This document shows, one piece after another, positions 42,344 to 50,169 of a stretch of DNA of 64,000 nt. Location of the stretch: positions 3,080 to 67,079 of the forward strand of contig DFFQ01000207.1 of assembly GCA_002371025.1 (NCBI GenBank), read 5' to 3'. Source of the DNA: Lachnospiraceae bacterium UBA3772. Lineage in GTDB: Bacteria > Bacillota > Clostridia > Lachnospirales > Lachnospiraceae. The position numbers were made by a program, and so were the translations under genes. Below the pieces are notes generated by a model, which was not told where the DNA came from, searched no databases, and saw only the letters and a program-made list of their open reading frames with translations. How positions within the stretch are numbered: the stretch's first letter is position 1; every line of letters starts with the position of its first letter.

Positions 42344-42549
42344 ATTTACTCCTTTGAAAGAATTTTATAGAATTGTTAACAGTAAGTTGATTATATTATC
42401 AATTTTGGAAACTTACAATATGGGAAATGAGTTCCGTGCTTATGATAGAGAAAAAGAATCTGTGCCAATGGTATAGAGAATAAGTTTTGTAGTAAAGGGA
42501 TGTAATGTGCCGAGAAGATACATTTTACATGGGTTAAAAGGAGGGGCAA

Positions 42550-43023
42550 ATGAAATTTGGCTGGATAAATTTTGTTGGGGCGGTAATCGTGCTTCTTATG
42601 CTGGTGCCGAATATTATTTACGCAGTAAAAAATAAAGATGAGAAGAACCGTTGCACAAATCGTTTTATGAATATTATAGAGCAGATCGGAAGATATGGTT
42701 GTATGGTGCTGATGTGGATGCCGCTTCTTATCTGGAAGTTTGGATTTAAAAGCGTATTTGAAATGGTTCTTTATGTGATAGGTAACCTGCTTCTTCTTAT
42801 TGCATATTATATTGGATTTGCAATTTATATGAAAAAGAAGCGCACGGGGCTTGCAGATAATATGGGAAAAAAGAACGTGGGGCTTGCAATGACACTGGCT
42901 ATAATCCCAAGTTTCATTTTTATATTTAGTGGTGTGTTACTTAGACACTGGCTGCTGCTGGGATTTGCGGTTGTTTTTGCCATAGGACATATATATGTAA
43001 CCTGGCAGAACACAAGAAACTAG
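42550..43023 (+). CDS. Small polytopic membrane protein of unknown function
   Basis: A 157-aa protein with five hydrophobic stretches (about 5-25, 46-65, 70-95, 112-130 and 135-152) and short basic loops. No recognisable motif. AAAAGGAGGGG precedes ATG 42550. The stop TAG shares its last base with a palindrome. Confidence 0.65.
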   Translation: MKFGWINFVGAVIVLLMLVPNIIYAVKNKDEKNRCTNRFMNIIEQIGRYGCMVLMWMPLLIWKFGFKSVFEMVLYVIGNLLLLIAYYIGFAIYMKKKRTGLADNMGKKNVGLAMTLAIIPSFIFIFSGVLLRHWLLLGFAVVFAIGHIYVTWQNTRN

Positions 43024-43077
43024 TTAACATAAAAATGGACCATAGCCCCCGGGACCTAGGTCCATTTTTATGTTAAC
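43023..43077 (-). repeat. REP-like palindrome, TGGACC class, full length, reverse core
   Basis: GTTAACATAAAAATGGACC ... GGTCCATTTTTATGTTAAC, core GCCCCCGGGACC. Lies between convergent genes, 15 bases from the bioB 3' end. First of six consecutive reverse copies. Confidence 0.95.
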
Positions 43078-43091
43078 CAATATTGGGAAAT

Positions 43092-44054
43092 TTAAACTAC
43101 AATACGTCCTAATTCCTTTAGCATAGTCATGTCTTCTTTTATTGTGGCGCCGGATGTGGTCAGCATATTTCCGGTGATAGAAGCAGAGGCGCCGCAGGAA
43201 AATGCCTTCTTTCCATTGTCTTTCATAAGGATTCTTCCGCCTGCGAGACGAATGTCTGCATCAGGATTAATGAAACGGTAAATCGCAATGCAGCGGAGGA
43301 TATCATTTTCACTGATCCTCTCAATATTTTCAAATGGCGTTCCTGGGATTGGAACAAGAGTATTAACGGGGATTGATTTAATCTGAAGGGCTCTTAATTC
43401 AAAAGCCATGTCAATTCGGTCCATCCAGCTTTCTCCCATGCCAATGATACCGCCGGAGCAGACATTTAGCCCTGCGGCTTTTGCACGTTTTATATTTTCG
43501 ATTTTTTCATCGTAGCTATGGGTGCTGCAGACCTTTTCAAAATAATTCCTTGAAGATTCAAGGTTGCAATGAATGTACTTTACGCCTGCATTTTTAAGGC
43601 GGATAAACTGCTCACTAGAAAGAAAACCAAGGGAGCAGCATAGATTTATGTCAACTTCGCGATTCATGTTTTCATAGATAGAAATGATTCTTTCAAAGTC
43701 AGCAGCAGACGGGCAGCGGCCAGAATTTACCATGGCAAATCGCTTAACACCGGCGTTGGCGTTCGCTTTGGCAGCGGCGATCACGGTCTCGTCAGGAAGA
43801 AGAGAATGAATGTCGCAGTTACATTTGTTATGGCCAGACTGGGCGCAGAATTTGCAATCTTCACTGCAGCGGCCCTCAATACCACTGATAATGGAGCAAA
43901 GGTTTACATTATCTGCCATAAATGCAGCGCGGATCTTGTCTGCTTCCTGGCAAAGTGTATCTAAATCAGCGTCGAGAAGAAGGAGAGCAGTTTCTTTATC
44001 AATCAGCTTTCCGTTAATTATATCAGTGCTTAAAGCTTTTAAATCTATGTTCAT
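43092..44054 (-). CDS. bioB: Biotin synthase
   Basis: A 320-aa radical SAM enzyme that inserts sulfur into dethiobiotin. The cluster motif is C63-SED-C67-KF-C70. YIHCNLESSRNYFEKVCSTH, GGIIGMGESWMDR and NTLVPIPGTPFE follow, all typical of BioB. The start at 44054 is chosen because AGAGGTAA lies 5 bases upstream and the -10 of the promoter would otherwise abut the longer start at 44090. It stands alone, without bioA/D/F genes, so the cell may import or otherwise obtain dethiobiotin. A BirA-like operator overlaps its promoter. Confidence 0.92.
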   Translation of the reverse strand: MNIDLKALSTDIINGKLIDKETALLLLDADLDTLCQEADKIRAAFMADNVNLCSIISGIEGRCSEDCKFCAQSGHNKCNCDIHSLLPDETVIAAAKANANAGVKRFAMVNSGRCPSAADFERIISIYENMNREVDINLCCSLGFLSSEQFIRLKNAGVKYIHCNLESSRNYFEKVCSTHSYDEKIENIKRAKAAGLNVCSGGIIGMGESWMDRIDMAFELRALQIKSIPVNTLVPIPGTPFENIERISENDILRCIAIYRFINPDADIRLAGGRILMKDNGKKAFSCGASASITGNMLTTSGATIKEDMTMLKELGRIVV

Positions 44055-44100
44055 GGTTTTTACCTCTTTTTCCGTATTTTGATTTTTCATTCCGATTTAA

Positions 44101-44128
44101 ATTTTAATAATAAAAATCTGTTTGTCAA
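44101..44128 (-). promoter_or_regulatory. bioB promoter
   Basis: On the minus strand TTGACA (44128-44123), 16-base spacer, TAAAAT (44106-44101). The transcript would start about 40 bases before the bioB ATG. Confidence 0.65.
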
Positions 44129-44152
44129 CCAATTCTTTTGAATCAGTTGACA
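44123..44152. promoter_or_regulatory. BirA-like biotin operator
   Basis: TGTCAAC (44123-44129), 16 bases, GTTGACA (44146-44152): a perfect 7-bp dyad matching the known BirA box form (TTGTnAACC-N14-16-GGTTnACAA). It overlaps the -35 box of bioB, as expected of a biotin repressor site. Confidence 0.7.
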
Positions 44153-44180
44153 GTATTTGGCTAACTACTAACTATCTTTG

Positions 44181-44228
44181 GTTGACATAAAAATGGACCA
44201 TAGCCTCCGGGACCTAGGTCCACTTTTA
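44181..44228 (-). repeat. REP-like palindrome, TGGACC class, reverse core, right end lost
   Basis: GTTGACATAAAAATGGACC, core GCCTCCGGGACC, TAGGTCCACTTTTA. Lies in the divergent gap between bioB and the transglutaminase-like gene. Confidence 0.9.
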
Positions 44229-44300
44229 AATTATGAGAATATGTATTATACTGTTTAAGTATGATTTTTAATTCATGATTTATGCTTGGGAGGTAAAAAC

Positions 44301-45200
44301 GTGAAGGGAAAGGTTAAGATTGAATTTATTATTGTAATTTGTCTGTGGATCATTTTTGTTGCGGCCGTGGCATATGCAATCTACGTTAAGATTTCTACCC
44401 AAAAAAAGATGGTTTCATATATTCAAACTAAAGAAGAAGTTTATAACATGGAATGTGGAATCATTTTTAACTCTAAGACTTTTAGAACTTCTGAAAATGC
44501 AATTATCACATACGATTTTGATGATCCGGAATATCAGGAACTGCGCGAAAAATATGAGCTTATAGATCTCGCCGGGAATGGCTCTGAGTTCGATAAAGCA
44601 GTTAATCTTATGGATCATTTTTCAAATAAAATGAAGCATGACGGGAATTTTGCTGATTATACGAAGGACATGAATGCCCTGTATCTGCTTGATTTTGCGC
44701 TGGGGGAGACGAAACATGGAATTCATTGCCGCGCCAAGGCTCAGATAATGAATGAAGAGTATCTGGCACTTGGGATTTACTCAAGAAAAATGTGGATAAA
44801 TCCATTTTCAGTTTATGATGGCGAATGCCACGTGGTAAATGAAATCTGGGACAGCAATTATAAGAAATGGATCATGCTGGACACGACTAACGATATTTAT
44901 TGGATCGGCGAGGAAAAAGTTCCTTTGTCCGCTCTTGAAGTAAGACAGAAGTTTGCAGATCAGGAATTTGTAACTCCGGTAATGCCTGGTGAGGGCACAG
45001 AGGACCTTGATGCATTACGGGAAAAGCATATGGATCTTATTCTATATACGGCAAAGAATATGGCATATTTTCAATATTTTTTAAATTATGGAGTAGGAGA
45101 AGACGATATAATTTATTCGCTTTTGCCTGAAACTATGGAACCAGTGGATAGCTGTCTTATTTCTGAAGATACAGTTAAGGCACCACCAGTTGCAGAGTAA
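44301..45200 (+). CDS. Membrane-anchored transglutaminase-like protein
   Basis: A 299-aa protein with one N-terminal membrane segment (about 8-28) and an extracytoplasmic transglutaminase-like domain. The Cys-His-Asp triad is visible as GIHCRAKAQ (Cys about 142), ECHVVNEIWD (His about 176) and MLDTTND (Asp about 193). Such domains act as peptidases or cross-linking enzymes at the cell surface. GTG 44301 follows GGGAGG by 7 bases; a TTG at 44286 is less likely. Confidence 0.82.
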   Translation: MKGKVKIEFIIVICLWIIFVAAVAYAIYVKISTQKKMVSYIQTKEEVYNMECGIIFNSKTFRTSENAIITYDFDDPEYQELREKYELIDLAGNGSEFDKAVNLMDHFSNKMKHDGNFADYTKDMNALYLLDFALGETKHGIHCRAKAQIMNEEYLALGIYSRKMWINPFSVYDGECHVVNEIWDSNYKKWIMLDTTNDIYWIGEEKVPLSALEVRQKFADQEFVTPVMPGEGTEDLDALREKHMDLILYTAKNMAYFQYFLNYGVGEDDIIYSLLPETMEPVDSCLISEDTVKAPPVAE

Positions 45201-45205
45201 TCGTG

Positions 45206-45260
45206 ATGACATAAAAATGGACCACTGCCCACCGGGACTATGGCTCATTTTTATGTTAAC
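45206..45260 (-). repeat. REP-like palindrome, hybrid arms, full length, reverse core
   Basis: GATGACATAAAAATGGACC, core GCCCACCGGGACT, ATGGCTCATTTTTATGTTAAC. Left arm GGACC, right arm GGCTC; the CCCGGG core is altered to CACCGGG. Confidence 0.88.
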
Positions 45261-45273
45261 TATGTGGAGGATT

Positions 45274-45967
45274 ATGGAAATAATTACATGTTTAAATGAT
45301 AAAAATTCAAATGACATTCTTAGAACCATGCTGCAGGATGTGCTTTGCGTTATCGGAGGCGGCGGTTTCATTTTCACAAAATGGATCTGTGGATCTTACT
45401 TTAATGCTGCCGGATGGGGCAAAGATCCATTTTAAAGCAGCTGGAAATGAATTGTCCCAAGTTAACAACGATCAAGCCGAAAATCCTGGCATGGCATGCA
45501 ACTCTTCCGTAGAAAATGCCATGGCACAGATTAAGCAATTCCTTGCAAAAAATCCAGATATAGGACAACTGTCAGCAAAAAAGCAAAAAAACATTTATGA
45601 TAGAGAGAAAAAAAGAAAAATGCCGAAATTTATGGAAAGATATCCTGTGTTTGGATTAGCGGCATTTATCGCAGCGGTTGTTATCGTGCTTTTATCGATT
45701 AGAGGCTGGGAGGCGTATAAGGTTTACTATGAATATACGGTGGACGGCGTAACCCAGAGTTATATAAAGAGAAACCAGACTTATCCATTTTCAACCACTA
45801 CCCATTATTTTTACAGGGATGAAAATGGAACCGCCGTGGAAGCCCACTTCATTACTACTTTGGGGATGATTACTTCAGGTGGACTTGTGATCCTTTGTAT
45901 TTTAGTTGGTTTCGCGGACATTATCCAGTGTAAGAAGAGAAGAAAAAAACTGAAAGAGTTAAAATAG
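45274..45967 (+). pseudogene. Two-pass membrane protein gene, apparently frameshifted
   Basis: The start ATG 45274 has GGAGG just upstream and reads MEIITCLNDKNSNDILRTML ... GGGGFIF before stopping at 45435. The natural continuation (QNGSVDLTLMLPDGAKIHFK ...) lies one frame over and runs to 45967. A single extra base in TTTT or AAAA around 45370-45380 would explain this. The frame from ATG 45296 has no ribosome site. The downstream part has a Lys-rich stretch, a membrane segment (VFGLAAFIAAVVIVLLS), an extracytoplasmic loop and a second segment before a basic tail. Family unknown. It may be a real frameshift or a sequencing error. Confidence 0.6.
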
Positions 45968-45973
45968 GTTAAT

Positions 45974-47191
45974 ATGTGGGTTCCAAAGATTAATATAAAA
46001 GACGATAAAAAAAGAAGCATACTTTTTGTTCCGGCCATGCTGGACATGCATTTTCCGCTAATAAAGTATGCCTTCTATTCAAAAAACTATATCCCTGTGA
46101 TAATGACAGAAGAAGATGGGATTACAGATCTTGGTATCAGATATGTCAATAATGATATGTGTTATCCCATTATCCAGATCGTTGGACAGATGATAAAGAC
46201 CTTACAAAGTGGAAAATATAACGTAAACCGCGTGAAGCTTCTTATGCCAACAGCAGGCGACGCCTGTCGTGGAGCAAATTATATAGGAGCTTTAAGGAGA
46301 GCTGTGAAACTTGCTGGATATTGCAATGTGCCTGTGCTTACTCTTAATGTAAGAGACTGCGAAAAAGATAGCATGATGAAATTTGATCTTCCTATGGTTT
46401 GGCACGCGCTTTTTGGCCTTTTCTATGGAGATATCCTTATGATGCTTCTTTATCAAACAAGACCTTATGAAAAGACAAAGGGCGCAGCTGACTCTTGCTG
46501 GGAAAAATGGATCAAACGGCTTTCTTATGACATGATAAGGGGCAGAAATCTATCACTAAGAGCGATGCGTAAGAATTTCAGACTCATTTCAAAGGATTTT
46601 GCCGCTATCAGGGAAAATGACACATGGCACAAAATAAAAAGAAAACCCGTTGTAGAAATAATAGGGGAACTTTACGTTAAATATTGCCATTTGGGAAACT
46701 GGGATCTGGTGGATTTTATTGAAAAAAATGGAGCCGAGGCTCATGTAAATGGCTTGTCATACTACGCGCTTTATTATATGGACACTCATATGGTAAGAAA
46801 GCATACTTTGGAAGCTAAGGGCGCAAAAGTGCTTATGAAGTTTCTGGAAATGATACAAAAAGACATGATAAAGGCCATGAAGGAATATGATTTTTTTACC
46901 ATGCCTGCATATAGACAGTTTAAAAAAGATGCTCATGGAAAGGTTAATTATAACATGAGGACCGGCGACGGCTGGCTTATTGGAGCCGAGGCCGTTGGAT
47001 ATATGAAACATGGCGTAAATAAAGTATTTGCGGCTCAGCCATTTGGCTGCATGGTAAATCATTGCGCCGGAAGAGGGCTTTATCCTTCTTTAGCAAGAAA
47101 ATATAAGTGTGCAAATATTGTCAGCGCTGACGTAGATTCTAGCGCGTCAAAATTAAACTATTACAATCGACTTTTAATGTTGCTTAACTAG
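45974..47191 (+). CDS. 2-hydroxyacyl-CoA dehydratase-like (DUF2229/activase-related) protein
   Basis: A 405-aa protein resembling the stand-alone 2-hydroxyglutaryl-CoA dehydratase-component family: IRYVNNDMCYPIIQIVGQ (about 55-72), LLMPTAGDACRGANYIG (about 94-110) with conserved Cys, and AQPFGCMVNHCAGRGL (about 354-369). Conserved Cys residues suggest an Fe-S cluster. No CoA-dehydratase partners or amino acid fermentation genes are adjacent. It begins 6 bases after the frameshifted membrane gene, so the two form a unit. Ribosome site is weak (AGGTTAAT). Confidence 0.72.
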   Translation: MWVPKINIKDDKKRSILFVPAMLDMHFPLIKYAFYSKNYIPVIMTEEDGITDLGIRYVNNDMCYPIIQIVGQMIKTLQSGKYNVNRVKLLMPTAGDACRGANYIGALRRAVKLAGYCNVPVLTLNVRDCEKDSMMKFDLPMVWHALFGLFYGDILMMLLYQTRPYEKTKGAADSCWEKWIKRLSYDMIRGRNLSLRAMRKNFRLISKDFAAIRENDTWHKIKRKPVVEIIGELYVKYCHLGNWDLVDFIEKNGAEAHVNGLSYYALYYMDTHMVRKHTLEAKGAKVLMKFLEMIQKDMIKAMKEYDFFTMPAYRQFKKDAHGKVNYNMRTGDGWLIGAEAVGYMKHGVNKVFAAQPFGCMVNHCAGRGLYPSLARKYKCANIVSADVDSSASKLNYYNRLLMLLN

Positions 47192-47196
47192 TATAA

Positions 47197-47251
47197 GTTA
47201 ACATAAAAATGGACCACTGCCCCCGGGACTGTGGCCCATTCTTATGTTAAC
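47197..47251 (-). repeat. REP-like palindrome, TGGACC class, full length, reverse core
   Basis: GTTAACATAAAAATGGACC, core GCCCCCGGGACT, GTGGCCCATTCTTATGTTAAC. Between convergent genes. Confidence 0.93.
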
Positions 47252-47255
47252 CATT

Positions 47256-48650
47256 TTATTTCGATTGATTTTCGTATTGAGCTTCTTTTTCTTTATGTTT
47301 TCTTATTATCTCTTTCTTTTTCTCATCCCATTCTTTTCCGTCTAAAGGATAAAATAAAATTGAAATGCCACTGATGATAAGAGAGATGGCAGGAACTATC
47401 ATCCAAGCGATGAGAAGTCCTTTCTTTGCCCTGTCAGACTGGAGGCCGGCGCCAAGACTCTGGTCATAGCCGTAGGCTTTCCATATAGTAAGGAAAAGGG
47501 CCTGAGCTATACTAAGAGCAGGCTTTGTGATAAAGCTGTTTATTCCGGCGTACATTCCCTCTCTTCTAAGTCCGGTTCTTGTTTCATCATAATCAATCAC
47601 GTCGCCATTCATAAGTGGAACGCTGAACATACATCCGGTGTAGCCGATACCAGCGCAGAGGAAACCAATGACTGCAACAAATGTAACATTTCCGAAAAAT
47701 GCCATCATGAGGCACGCCAGACCAAATTCAAAGCAAAGGAAGAGCAGCGATTTTTTTACTCCCAGCTTATTTGTCATGATCTTAAAAATAAACATTCCTG
47801 CTACAGCCCCGATAACCATTGGGATATAGCAAAGTTCCATTTTTATCTTGGTTTCTGCAAAATAATACAAAACTCCCTGCATGAAAGCGGTATTTATAAG
47901 CTGAGTCGTAAATGACAAGACTTCGAAGATAAGAAATGGCTTGTTCTTAAAGCATTCTGCAAGGGCTTTAAAAAATCCAGGTTGTTCCTCGTCTTTTACA
48001 TAATCAAGTTCTTTATAAAAATAAGTTGAAATTAAGATGATCACTGCAGCGACAACGCCAATCCCAAGTAACACAAGCCTAAAGAAAGTTGGATCGTCAT
48101 GTGGGTCCGGCTCAATAAGTGGTAGAAGAACCATAGGTCCCCCCAGGGAAATGACACCGAATATTATTTTAAAGATAAATATTGAGGCGCGGGTCTTGTT
48201 GTCTACAGTCATTTCATACGGCATAACATAAAGCGCCGTTGCGATTGCGGTATATAGGGTATCGAATAAGAAGAGCATTGAGAGCATCTGTATCGACATT
48301 GCCATCTGGCTTCTTCCGAACAGATAAGGTACCCACATTAGAATAAAGATCAGGCCGTAAAATGGAGCTCCGTATCTTATGTACGGTATTCTTCGGCCTA
48401 TTTTTGATTTTGTATGATCGGAAATGAAACCGAACAACGGATCATTTACGGCGTTCCAAATGGCAAAGAGCAGCCAGACGACTGATGCATATTCAGTACT
48501 TAGCCCCATCCATTTGGTGTAAAAATAAGTCATCCCACCGCCAGTAACAATGCCGCACAACACGCCGCACATGCTATCTGCTGCGGATAACCATAACTTT
48601 GAAGAAAGCTTTACTTCGCTTTCTGTACCATTTTTCATACCATCCTTCAT
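47256..48650 (-). CDS. GPH family sugar/cation symporter (MFS superfamily)
   Basis: A 464-aa polytopic protein with 12 expected segments. WNAVNDPLFGFISDHTKSKIGRRIPYI ends in the GPH motif (seen as NDPLFGFISD and KIGRRIPYI, about 60-85), diagnostic of the glycoside-pentoside-hexuronide:cation symporters such as MelB. It imports a glycoside with H+ or Na+; no glycosidase is adjacent. The start at 48650 has AGGAGGG 6 bases upstream; an in-frame start at 48683 has none. Confidence 0.88.
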   Translation of the reverse strand: MKDGMKNGTESEVKLSSKLWLSAADSMCGVLCGIVTGGGMTYFYTKWMGLSTEYASVVWLLFAIWNAVNDPLFGFISDHTKSKIGRRIPYIRYGAPFYGLIFILMWVPYLFGRSQMAMSIQMLSMLFLFDTLYTAIATALYVMPYEMTVDNKTRASIFIFKIIFGVISLGGPMVLLPLIEPDPHDDPTFFRLVLLGIGVVAAVIILISTYFYKELDYVKDEEQPGFFKALAECFKNKPFLIFEVLSFTTQLINTAFMQGVLYYFAETKIKMELCYIPMVIGAVAGMFIFKIMTNKLGVKKSLLFLCFEFGLACLMMAFFGNVTFVAVIGFLCAGIGYTGCMFSVPLMNGDVIDYDETRTGLRREGMYAGINSFITKPALSIAQALFLTIWKAYGYDQSLGAGLQSDRAKKGLLIAWMIVPAISLIISGISILFYPLDGKEWDEKKKEIIRKHKEKEAQYENQSK

Positions 48651-48949
48651 ACGTTTCCCTCCTGTCAAAACACTAACGGGCAAATGACTCGTTTTGTGTA
48701 CTTTGATTTAGATACATGTGTTTTTCAATTTGTGTATCATACTTTAAATCACAAGCCACTGCATAATCATTTATTCGACATGTTAGATAATAAATGCGCT
48801 GATGACTTTATAAATTTGTTTAATATGCACAATTTAATGATACTATATTGCAGGAAATCAGTTTTCCATAATCAGCCATAAAAGATGCATTTTTAGTCAA
48901 AAATGAGCAATATTTCATGAAAGTGAATAGTGAAGAGGGTTATCTATGG

Positions 48950-49004
48950 GTTGACATAAAAATGGACCACTGCCCCCGGGACTATGGTCCATTTTTATGT
49001 TAAC
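48950..49004 (-). repeat. REP-like palindrome, TGGACC class, full length, reverse core
   Basis: GTTGACATAAAAATGGACC ... GGTCCATTTTTATGTTAAC, core GCCCCCGGGACT. It lies 4 bases before the promoter of the methyltransferase leader. Confidence 0.95.
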
Positions 49005-49007
49005 TAG

Positions 49008-49037
49008 TTGACGGATAAGGCATGTTTTGAATATAAT
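49008..49037 (+). promoter_or_regulatory. Promoter of the leader-peptide/methyltransferase transcript
   Basis: TTGACG (49008-49013), 18-base spacer, TATAAT (49032-49037). The methyltransferase start is about 340 bases downstream, so the leader RNA is long. Confidence 0.7.
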
Positions 49038-49093
49038 GAACCATGTATGGATGTTTCGTATCTATATAATAAAAGATTTTCGTGGAGGTAACC

Positions 49094-49129
49094 ATGAGAG
49101 AACGAGATAATTACTCGGTGCAGATTTAA
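49094..49129 (+). CDS. Candidate 11-residue leader peptide
   Basis: ATG 49094 follows a strong GTGGAGGTAACC site and encodes MRERDNYSVQI before TAA. The last codons overlap the 5' arm of a large hairpin that continues beyond the stop. A short, well-initiated ORF overlapping alternative hairpins upstream of a methyltransferase resembles ribosome-stalling attenuators such as those of erm genes. No terminator T-run is visible. Confidence 0.5.
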   Translation: MRERDNYSVQI

Positions 49130-49186
49130 TGCTGACAGCAGCTTGTACCGAGGTTAATTTATAGAGTGCTGTCACATTCTGCACCG
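49114..49186 (+). promoter_or_regulatory. Alternative hairpins of the methyltransferase leader
   Basis: CGGTGCAGA (49117) can pair with TCTGCACCG (about 49177-49185) and TGACAGCA (about 49133) with TGCTGTCA; alternatively CTCGGT pairs with ACCGAG (about 49149-49157). These pairings exclude one another. Further down, CTCC...GAG units with ATCATTATGAGAGCC (about 49254) and TTCATTATGGGAGCC (about 49310) form two similar small hairpins before the ribosome site. Confidence 0.5.
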
Positions 49187-49380
49187 GAAGAATTGATTAA
49201 AAACCAGAATTAACACACCAGATGACTCAATGTTAAGACGGGCATCCTCCAAATCATTATGAGAGCCAAAGAGTTGCCGGATACTGGATAGAATAACATC
49301 TCCCCACATTCATTATGGGAGCCGGACTCTATCAAGCCAACTGGTAAGAAGAACAATCAAAAATTCAAAAAGGAGCAGAT

Positions 49381-50169
49381 ATGAACACAAAAATAATGAA
49401 TCGAGAAAGAATAAATAAATTAAGAAAAGAATGGGAAGCTGAGGAAACAATCGCTCACATTCATGGCTGGGATTTTTCTCATATTCATGACAGATATGAG
49501 GAAGAGGACGATCTTCCCTGGGATTACAAAGAGATAATCGACACCTACCTTACACCTGACAAAAAGATCATGGACTTTGACACAGGTGGCGGAGAGTTCT
49601 TATTATCCCTGGGTCATCCTTTCGAAAACACTGCAGCCACAGAAGGATTTCCACCAAATGTAGAACTTTGCCGTGAAATGCTTCTTCCACTGGGGATCGA
49701 CTTTAAGCCTTGTGATGATGCTTCGAACATTCCATTCGGGGACGAGTCATTTGACATTATCCTAAACAGACACGGAAGCTTTGATGCAAAGGAGACATTT
49801 AGACTCCTTAAAAAGGGCGGTTACTTCATAACTCAGCAGGTTGGCGCAAGAAATGACAGGGACTTAGTTGAAATGGTCCTTCCCGATATTCCTAAGCCTT
49901 TCCCTGATCTTGAATTAAAAATTCAAAGGAAGAAGTTTGAAGAAGCAGGCTTTGAAATAGTAAGTTCAGATGAAGCCTTAAGACCTATAAGATTTTATGA
50001 CATTGGAGCATTTGTATGGTTCGCTCATATAATTGAGTGGGAATTTCCTGGTTTTTCAGTTGAAAAATGTTTCGACAAGCTTCTTAAAATGCAGGAGATA
50101 ATAGATGAGAAAGGTTGCATAGAAGGTACCATTCATAGATATTATCTTGTGGCTAAAAAAGTAAGTTAA
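49381..50169 (+). CDS. Class I SAM-dependent methyltransferase
   Basis: A 262-aa methyltransferase. Motif I is IMDFDTGGGEFLLSLG (about 60-75), motif II TAATEGFPPNVE, motif IV FDIILNRHGSFD (about 123-134), and the post-motif LKKGGYFITQQVG. The N-terminus (NRERINKLRKEWEAEETIAHIHGWDFSHI) is typical of a Firmicutes family annotated only as methyltransferase. AAAAGGAGCAG precedes ATG 49381. The long leader with a peptide ORF suggests conditional expression. Stop codon TAA 50167-50169 lies inside a palindromic repeat. Confidence 0.83.
   Translation: MNTKIMNRERINKLRKEWEAEETIAHIHGWDFSHIHDRYEEEDDLPWDYKEIIDTYLTPDKKIMDFDTGGGEFLLSLGHPFENTAATEGFPPNVELCREMLLPLGIDFKPCDDASNIPFGDESFDIILNRHGSFDAKETFRLLKKGGYFITQQVGARNDRDLVEMVLPDIPKPFPDLELKIQRKKFEEAGFEIVSSDEALRPIRFYDIGAFVWFAHIIEWEFPGFSVEKCFDKLLKMQEIIDEKGCIEGTIHRYYLVAKKVS

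Noticed and set aside
48684-48881. 65-aa ORF upstream of the GPH transporter
   Set aside because: No ribosome site and no recognisable features; AT-rich intergenic sequence.
49021-49380. T-box or SAM riboswitch in the methyltransferase leader
   Set aside because: No T-box sequence (GGGTGGTACCGCG-like) and no SAM aptamer blocks; a leader-peptide attenuator fits better.
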